From positions 1-18,545 of the forward strand of contig JAQVHD010000010.1 in assembly GCA_028696375.1 (NCBI GenBank): 18,545 nucleotides of DNA, in the 5' to 3' direction. Numbering within the stretch: the first letter of the stretch is position 1; each line of letters starts with the position of its first letter. Shown here piece by piece: positions 15,160 through 18,545 of this stretch. Below the pieces are notes generated by a model. The model did not search any database. It had not been told where the DNA came from and was given only the letters and a program-made list of their open reading frames with translations. The position numbers and the translations under genes are program-made. The DNA is from Minisyncoccota bacterium (GTDB taxonomy: Bacteria; Patescibacteriota; Minisyncoccia; UBA6257; JAAZHW01).

Positions 15160-15195
15160 GCAGGCTGTTCCTCGCTTTTGCGAGGAACAGGCTGC
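15160..15195. repeat. REP-like hairpin, copy 1
   Basis: The arms 15160-15175 and 15180-15195 are complementary except for one G-G mismatch, with TTTT as the loop; the central part reads GTTCCTCGC-TTTT-GCGAGGAAC. A near-identical unit occurs at 18019-18054 with the loop AAAA, that is, in the opposite orientation. It follows cysS and may also end that operon, though the T-run after it is short. Confidence 0.75.
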
Positions 15196-15200
15196 TTTAT

Positions 15201-15330
15201 ACCTCCTTTTGGAAGCGTTTAACAAAGAGAAAAGAGAAAGTGTAATCCAAGTAGATCTTTGATAATGAAACAAAGATCTGTACCTTGCTGTTTGGCTTCG
15301 CCAGACAAAACTAAGCAAGGGAAAGGAGGT
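15201..15330 (+). promoter_or_regulatory. Structured leader that can sequester a Shine-Dalgarno (riboswitch-like)
   Basis: Three helices can form. P1 pairs ACCTCCTTT (15201-15209) with AAAGGAGGT (15322-15330), the Shine-Dalgarno of the peptide gene; the first strand equals the anti-Shine-Dalgarno tail of 16S rRNA. P2 is AGATCTTTG/CAAAGATCT (15253-15261/15271-15279) with a 9-nt loop. P3 is CCTTGCT/AGCAAGG (15283-15289/15314-15320), stacked on an inner GTTTGGC-TTC-GCCAGAC stem (15290-15306). P2 and P3 are separated by only 3 nt and P3 and P1 by 1 nt, a compact three-way junction with a long purine-rich J1/2 (15210-15252). No known riboswitch class was recognised. Closed P1 would turn the peptide off; a ligand or a factor could open it. 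Confidence 0.55.
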
Positions 15331-15338
15331 GGGTGAAT

Positions 15339-15470
15339 GTGAGAATTATAATTCCTAATAATGAAGACTTCCTAGCCTTGAAACAAAACACAGCAGTTAA
15401 TGGAATGAAAATGAGTTGCCCATCTTCTTCTTGCTCATCTTTCAGATTGATTTTTCTAAATGAATTTTAA
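15339..15470 (+). CDS. Small Cys/Ser-rich peptide, candidate RiPP precursor
   Basis: An open frame starts at GTG 15339 (43 codons) or GTG 15333 (45 codons) and ends at TAA 15468-15470. The full Shine-Dalgarno AAAGGAGGT (15322-15330) is 9 nt from GTG 15339 and 3 nt from GTG 15333, favouring the shorter form. The N-terminal part is leader-like (VRIIIPNNEDFLALKQN), and the C-terminal part is Cys/Ser-rich (MKMSCPSSSCSSFRLIF). It is too short and lacks the ATG needed for default gene calling. A radical-SAM SPASM remnant and HExxH proteins nearby fit a modified-peptide locus. The last codons overlap the ATG of the next gene by 11 nt, suggesting coupling. It could instead be a regulatory leader peptide. 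No homologue is known to me. Confidence 0.5.
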   Translation: MRIIIPNNEDFLALKQNTAVNGMKMSCPSSSCSSFRLIFLNEF

Positions 15471-16242
15471 ACCCCATACTGCTGTGGTACAATATCAAAG
15501 ATATGGGATTTTGTTTTTTATGCAGCCAAAAGTTAGATTTCAATTAAATAAGGAATTAGATAAAAAGATGGCTTTGGAGTTCGTTTCGTTTCATCGGGGC
15601 GGGATTGATTTTGCTAAAAATATAATCGCTCTTCATCCGTTACTCAAGATTTTAACGAAATTAAACCAAGGTCAAAAAAGAAAAGTAATTAATGATTATT
15701 TTGACATTTATTATCAACAGCACAGAGAAATATTGCAAAAATGTGTCACCGCATTTAATTACGAATGGAGAAGAGTTGAAAAAGCATTTTTAAGGGAAGC
15801 AGCAAAAATATTTCATCATTACCCTTTTCCAAAAGGGAAATACCTCGGCTATTTATCCATTATTAATTGCAATCCAAGGTTTCTTTCTAATAAAACCTTT
15901 CAGATTTATTACCGCCATCCGCAGGGGGTTGTTTATGTGACGATGCATGAGCTACTCCATTTTATTTTTTACGATTATGCGATTCAACAACACCCGCAGA
16001 TTTTTAAAAAATTAGATCCCGAAAACGGAATTTTCTGGGATTTATCGGAAATTTTTAATGATGTTATTCTGTCACTACCGCCATTCAAAAAATTACACAA
16101 ACAGCAAAAAATTATTTGCTATCCAGAACATCAACAATATTTCCAAAAATTCCAAAAACTATGGCAGCAGACTAATGATATCGATCAATGGCTGGTTGAA
16201 GGCTTAGAAATCTTGAAAGAATCTTTCTGCGAGATTCATTAA
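15460..16242 (+). CDS. HExxH metalloprotein of unknown family
   Basis: The 260-residue protein (240 if it starts at ATG 15520, residue M21) has a zincin motif H-E-L-L-H at 163-167 in TMHELLHFIFYDYA, preceded by strand-like segments (YLSIINCNPR, FQIYYRH) as in metalloprotease cores. E197 in DLSEIFND, about 30 residues later, is a candidate third ligand (gluzincin-like). No signal peptide is clear; the protein is probably cytosolic, acting as a peptidase or a maturation factor. The first 20 residues overlap the peptide gene by 11 nt. A TG-extended -10 (TACAAT, 15488-15493) could alternatively drive a transcript starting just before ATG 15520. Neither start has a Shine-Dalgarno. I do not recognise the family; the link to the upstream peptide is inference from overlap. 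Confidence 0.7.
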   Translation: MNFKPHTAVVQYQRYGILFFMQPKVRFQLNKELDKKMALEFVSFHRGGIDFAKNIIALHPLLKILTKLNQGQKRKVINDYFDIYYQQHREILQKCVTAFNYEWRRVEKAFLREAAKIFHHYPFPKGKYLGYLSIINCNPRFLSNKTFQIYYRHPQGVVYVTMHELLHFIFYDYAIQQHPQIFKKLDPENGIFWDLSEIFNDVILSLPPFKKLHKQQKIICYPEHQQYFQKFQKLWQQTNDIDQWLVEGLEILKESFCEIH

Positions 16243-16343
16243 TTTTGATCAAATATTTTTGGTGTAAAAAAGCATTTCGAAATACGAAATTTTTATTTAG
16301 TTCATCCCGCCATCGCGGAATTGGTTAAGCGAAGTTTCAATGA

Positions 16344-16574
16344 CCAATCTGCTTAGGTAATATTAAAAAAGTCCTTCAATCAATTTTAACTAGTTCTCAA
16401 ACCGAGCATCTCAAAGAACTTAAAAATAAAGCGATTGAGAAAAATTGTAAAGATTGCGATTTTTTGTCGATATGCAAAGGAGGATGTAGAGCAGATGCCT
16501 TTTGGTTTTCGGGTAATTATGATGGTCCTTATCCCTTTTGCGAGGCTAGAAAAAAATATTTAAATACTGTCTAG
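16344..16574 (+). pseudogene. Remnant of a radical-SAM SPASM maturase (C-terminal 76 codons)
   Basis: From 16344 the frame is open for 76 codons to TAG 16572-16574, but it has no start codon in a sensible place and is closed upstream by TGA 16341. It encodes PICLGNIKK, then after about 25 residues the SPASM signature C-x2-C-x5-C-x3-C (CKDCDFLSICKGGC, about residues 35-48) and a last Cys in PYPFCEARKK. This is how radical-SAM peptide maturases end: the Cys bind an auxiliary Fe-S cluster. The radical SAM core (CxxxCxxC) is nowhere in the window, so the gene is 5'-truncated. Its ending lies just before a terminator, so the original 3' end is intact. Possible cause: a deletion that joined it to the HExxH gene. 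Confidence 0.75.
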
Positions 16575-16603
16575 AACAACTTAAGAATGTTGGTATAAAA
16601 AAC

Positions 16604-16638
16604 AAAGGGGTGACCGTTTAAAGAATCACCCCCTTTTT
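16604..16638. terminator. Bidirectional terminator between SPASM remnant and HExxH gene
   Basis: GGGGTGA (16607-16613) pairs with TCACCCC (16626-16632); AAA before and TTTTT after extend it past a one-base bulge. On the plus strand it is followed by TTTTTAT, on the minus strand by CTTTGTTTTTT. The stop codon of the minus-strand gene (16626-16628) lies within the stem. Confidence 0.75.
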
Positions 16639-17639
16639 ATTGTTTGAACAATTTGTTGAATATAACTCTTATCAATTTTTTTGGAGTTGTTGAGATAAAT
16701 GATCGTGAGTGGCATTAAAATCCAAACAATGTATCTAATAAAATAACGGTAGTAATTGATTTGGTGGGTACGCTGGAAGTTCTGGAATTCTTTGTAACTT
16801 TCGGCTAAAGGATTAAAAAGACAATGAATTAATTTAAAATCAGAATATTTTTGCGCCAAATAACCATAAGGCACAAGTGATTCGGCGACAATTTCATTAA
16901 TGAGATTCTCAGTGGTGAGAGGACAATTTTTAAAACGATGAGGCATTTTTTCATCTTTCAAAGCATCTCTTATTAGTTTTCGTCCATTATTCTTTTCAAA
17001 TAAGACATGAGCTACTTCGTGAGCTAAAATGCAAATGGAATAATTAAGTTCCCAAGAATTCTTTTTTAATGCCGGCAATTCTAAAATAAGATTTTGATAG
17101 CCGAGCATCGCATTTCCCGCAGCTGTTACGCCACTCCCTTTCAGGGGTGAAAAAACAACGATGACATTTAAAATTTCCGGCCCTTTGCCCAAAAACATTT
17201 CTAAATCCTGAAATAAGTTTTGCCACTTGTTTTTACGAAGTTCTTGTTTGAAAGTTTTTAAACCTTGAGTTTGGGATTTTCTCCAAATTTTTTCGAATTT
17301 TGGCCGAAAAATATCAAAAGTTTCTCTAATTGTTTCGAACTCCGACGCCGTAACGCATTTTTTAAGTTGTTGCCAACAAATATTTTGAGGTAAAAGATAA
17401 AAATATTTGCCTAAATATTTTGTTTTTTGAAGATAAGGAGAGCTGAAATTATATTTTTGAGAAATTTTTCTGAATTTTTCTAAAAGAATTTTTTCTCGAG
17501 GCGTTAACTTGCCGATTATTTTCATCCATTCTTCGTTATAATCTTTACGACAGGAGAAATGCCACTCTGATAGATTGGCAATAAAAAAGTAAAAATTTGC
17601 TAATTTTGACACAACAAATTTAAATTGCATATCATTCAA
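16626..17639 (-). CDS. Second HExxH metalloprotein with C-terminal membrane helix
   Basis: The 337 residues contain HEVAH at 207-211 (ILAHEVAHVLFEKNNGR) and the candidate third ligand E249 or E253 in LINEIVAESLVPYG, a gluzincin-type arrangement. Ahead of it lie strands ILNVIVVFSP (156-165) and NLILELP (183-189). Residues about 299-316 (YFIRYIVWILMPLTIIYL) form one membrane helix, so the catalytic part is probably anchored with a short tail. The general layout (helical N-terminal half with aromatic/basic W-R motifs, two strands, HExxH helix, later E) recalls the protein at 15460-16242, and the two may be distant paralogues. ATG 17639 is used; M4 is an alternative. It faces the SPASM remnant and shares its terminator. 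Substrate unknown. Confidence 0.72.
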   Translation of the reverse strand: MNDMQFKFVVSKLANFYFFIANLSEWHFSCRKDYNEEWMKIIGKLTPREKILLEKFRKISQKYNFSSPYLQKTKYLGKYFYLLPQNICWQQLKKCVTASEFETIRETFDIFRPKFEKIWRKSQTQGLKTFKQELRKNKWQNLFQDLEMFLGKGPEILNVIVVFSPLKGSGVTAAGNAMLGYQNLILELPALKKNSWELNYSICILAHEVAHVLFEKNNGRKLIRDALKDEKMPHRFKNCPLTTENLINEIVAESLVPYGYLAQKYSDFKLIHCLFNPLAESYKEFQNFQRTHQINYYRYFIRYIVWILMPLTIIYLNNSKKIDKSYIQQIVQTIKRG

Positions 17640-17718
17640 GTAATAATATCTAGTATTTTACCACCTCGTTTTTATATTATAACGAAAGACTTGCCAATTC
17701 AATTCATAACAAAGATAT

Positions 17719-17973
17719 CAGAGATTCTTCGCAAAGTTCAGAATGATTCTCCGCTTTTTTGTCATCCTGAGGGCAAAGCCCGAAGGATCCCATGCCAGCT
17801 CTCTTTTTTGTCATCCTGAATGAAGTGAAGGATCTCATGCTAACCCTCCTTTCTTGTCATCCTGAACGCAGTGAAGGATCTTATGCCAAGTAAGTGAGAG
17901 ATTCTTCGCTGGCGCTCAGAATGACAAGAAAAAATTGCTCAGAATGACAGCGGCAAAATTGCTTAGAATAACG
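17719..17973. repeat. Cluster of GTCATCCTGA/TCAGAATGAC hairpin repeats
   Basis: Three direct copies start at 17761, 17810 and 17856 (spacing 49 and 46 bp), each GTCATCCTGA-N10-AGGATC followed by an ATGC word and a CT-rich tail. Copies of the opposite orientation (AGATTCTTCGC...CAGAATGA) lie at 17719-17746 and 17897-17925, with decayed ends near 17937 and 17959. Each can form a hairpin between ATCCT/AGGAT or ATTCT/AGAAT; in the first copy the variable middle is itself paired (GGGC-AAA-GCCC). Related repeats are scattered in many bacterial genomes, from memory. Confidence 0.8.
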
Positions 17974-18018
17974 AATGGTGTTGTTTGTGGATAAGTTGCT
18001 TGATTGAAGGTGTTTTTA

Positions 18019-18054
18019 GCAGGCCGTTCCTCGCAAAAGCGAGGAACAGGCTGC
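18019..18054. repeat. REP-like hairpin, copy 2 (inverted)
   Basis: This differs from copy 1 (15160-15195) by one base in the left arm and by a loop of AAAA instead of TTTT. Because the arms are palindromic, the inverted loop shows that the unit lies in the opposite orientation. Both copies share GTTTTAGCAGG on the left side, or its T-extended form. Confidence 0.75.
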
Positions 18055-18093
18055 TTCGCGCACCAAGCCGCAAAGTAACACCTTAATCCTTTT

Positions 18094-18122
18094 TTGAAAA
18101 TTTTTATCCGGCCATTTATAAT
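18094..18122 (+). promoter_or_regulatory. Promoter of the RNHCP-domain gene
   Basis: TTGAAA (18094-18099) and a perfect TATAAT (18117-18122) are separated by 17 bp. Transcription would start near 18129, giving a leader of about 79 nt. A second TATAAT (18139-18144) lacks a -35. Confidence 0.7.
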
Positions 18123-18207
18123 AAAACGAAAGATCCAATATAATTATTAGCGTTTTTCCAAATCGACTTTTCCTTTTTTAAAAAGAAAATTTTAATAAAA
18201 GTTGGCC

Positions 18208-18545
18208 ATGGCAAAACAAGAAAAACGTCAAGGTAAAAAATCAATGAAATCAGAAGAGAAAAAAGGCGGATTCAAATGTTGTTACTGCGGTCAGTGGGTT
18301 CGTTTTTCAGAATTTATGGGTACTGCTCATCGAAATCACTGCCCTTATTGTTTGTGGTCTAAACATGTTGATGATAGAAAGGTAGGCGATCGAAAATCCC
18401 GATGTCAGAAACCAATGAAGCCAATCGGTTTAACATTTAAATGGGAGGGAGTTGATAAATATAATAACCTTCGAGAAGGAGAACTGATGCTGATTCATGA
18501 GTGTACGGGTTGCGGCAAGATATCCATCAATAGAATTGCGGCGGA
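18208..18545 (+). CDS. RNHCP-domain zinc-ribbon protein (3' end outside window)
   Basis: The frame is open for 112 codons to the window edge, so the gene is truncated by the window, not broken. After a basic N-terminus (MAKQEKRQGKK) come three Cys in KCCYCG (24-27), the signature HRNHCPYCLWSKHVD (41-55), and a later pair HECTGCGK (about 97-104). The name-giving RNHCP motif with these Cys pairs suggests two zinc-binding knuckles. RNHCP proteins are small and of unknown function, frequent in CPR bacteria and some actinobacteria; nucleic-acid binding is a guess. ATG 18208 has no Shine-Dalgarno; M13 is an alternative start but would drop only a basic tail. Confidence 0.85.
   Translation, partial: MAKQEKRQGKKSMKSEEKKGGFKCCYCGQWVRFSEFMGTAHRNHCPYCLWSKHVDDRKVGDRKSRCQKPMKPIGLTFKWEGVDKYNNLREGELMLIHECTGCGKISINRIAA

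Larger units (their letters stand above)
17640..18093. other. Gene-free repeat-rich spacer
   Basis: There is no credible gene in this stretch, which continues to the RNHCP gene at 18208. It contains the promoter region of the minus-strand HExxH gene (a minus-strand TATAAT at 17676-17681), a cluster of GTCATCCTGA-type repeats, and a REP-like hairpin. Confidence 0.6.

Noticed and set aside
16300..16330. tRNA-like D-arm (GCGGAATTGGTTAAGCG) before the SPASM remnant
   Set aside because: It resembles a D arm, but no acceptor, anticodon or T arm can be built around it.
17625..17819. 64-residue plus-strand frame
   Set aside because: It overlaps the start of the minus-strand HExxH gene and reads into the hairpin repeats; it is a by-product of repeat sequence.
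17761..17887. CRISPR-like array
   Set aside because: Units repeat every 46-49 bp but are degenerate, only three in number, also present in inverted orientation, and the putative spacers are similar to one another; no cas gene is present.
1..18545. Recoded TGA (Gly) as in Gracilibacteria/Absconditabacteria
   Set aside because: All long conserved proteins are read without in-frame TGA, and TGA is used as a stop (for example the minus-strand HExxH gene), so the standard bacterial code applies.

Overview
This AT-rich window reads as a chromosomal segment of a bacterium of the Candidate Phyla Radiation (Patescibacteria, Parcubacteria-like). The reasons are an archaeal/eukaryal-type isoleucyl- and prolyl-tRNA synthetase pair, an RNHCP-domain protein, a ComEC split into two genes, few Shine-Dalgarno sequences, -10 boxes sitting almost on start codons, and many A-rich or T-rich degenerate intergenic repeats. 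No family-level comparison could be run, so the taxonomic call is inference. The standard code is used, with no TGA read-through.

Layout. 1-1000: an A/T-rich spacer, a tRNA-Leu(CAA) whose 3' end is duplicated around a GC-rich structured insert of about 155 bp, then a 34-bp perfect palindrome in front of a small AbrB-type regulator and its terminator. 1003-1509: a two-helix membrane protein with a hairpin-rich leader. 1576-4886: an overlapping operon of a YvcK-like protein, the ComEC channel domain and the ComEC metallo-beta-lactamase-like domain. 4887-5789 (minus): a CorA-type transporter with an altered GMN motif. 5989-9177: rpsL, rpsG and fusA (str operon without tuf). 9178-9398: overlapping alternative hairpins and a long inverted repeat. 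9399-15143: a tightly packed synthetase operon ileS-proS-cysS; the CysRS has Asp in place of a Zn-ligand Cys.

15144-17640 is the accessory part and the most interesting. A REP-like hairpin is followed by a structured RNA in which a perfect anti-Shine-Dalgarno (15201-15209) can sequester the strongest Shine-Dalgarno in the window (15322-15330). That Shine-Dalgarno serves an unlisted peptide gene of about 43-45 codons whose C-terminus is Cys/Ser-rich, like a RiPP precursor. The peptide overlaps a gene for an HExxH metalloprotein. Next comes the C-terminal 76 codons of a radical-SAM SPASM maturase (Cx2Cx5Cx3C), then, on the opposite strand, a second HExxH protein. I read this as a partly decayed, possibly regulated, peptide-modification locus.

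17640-18207 holds no gene but a cluster of GTCATCCTGA-type hairpin repeats, a second REP-like hairpin in inverted orientation, and a good promoter for the RNHCP-domain gene that runs off the right end.
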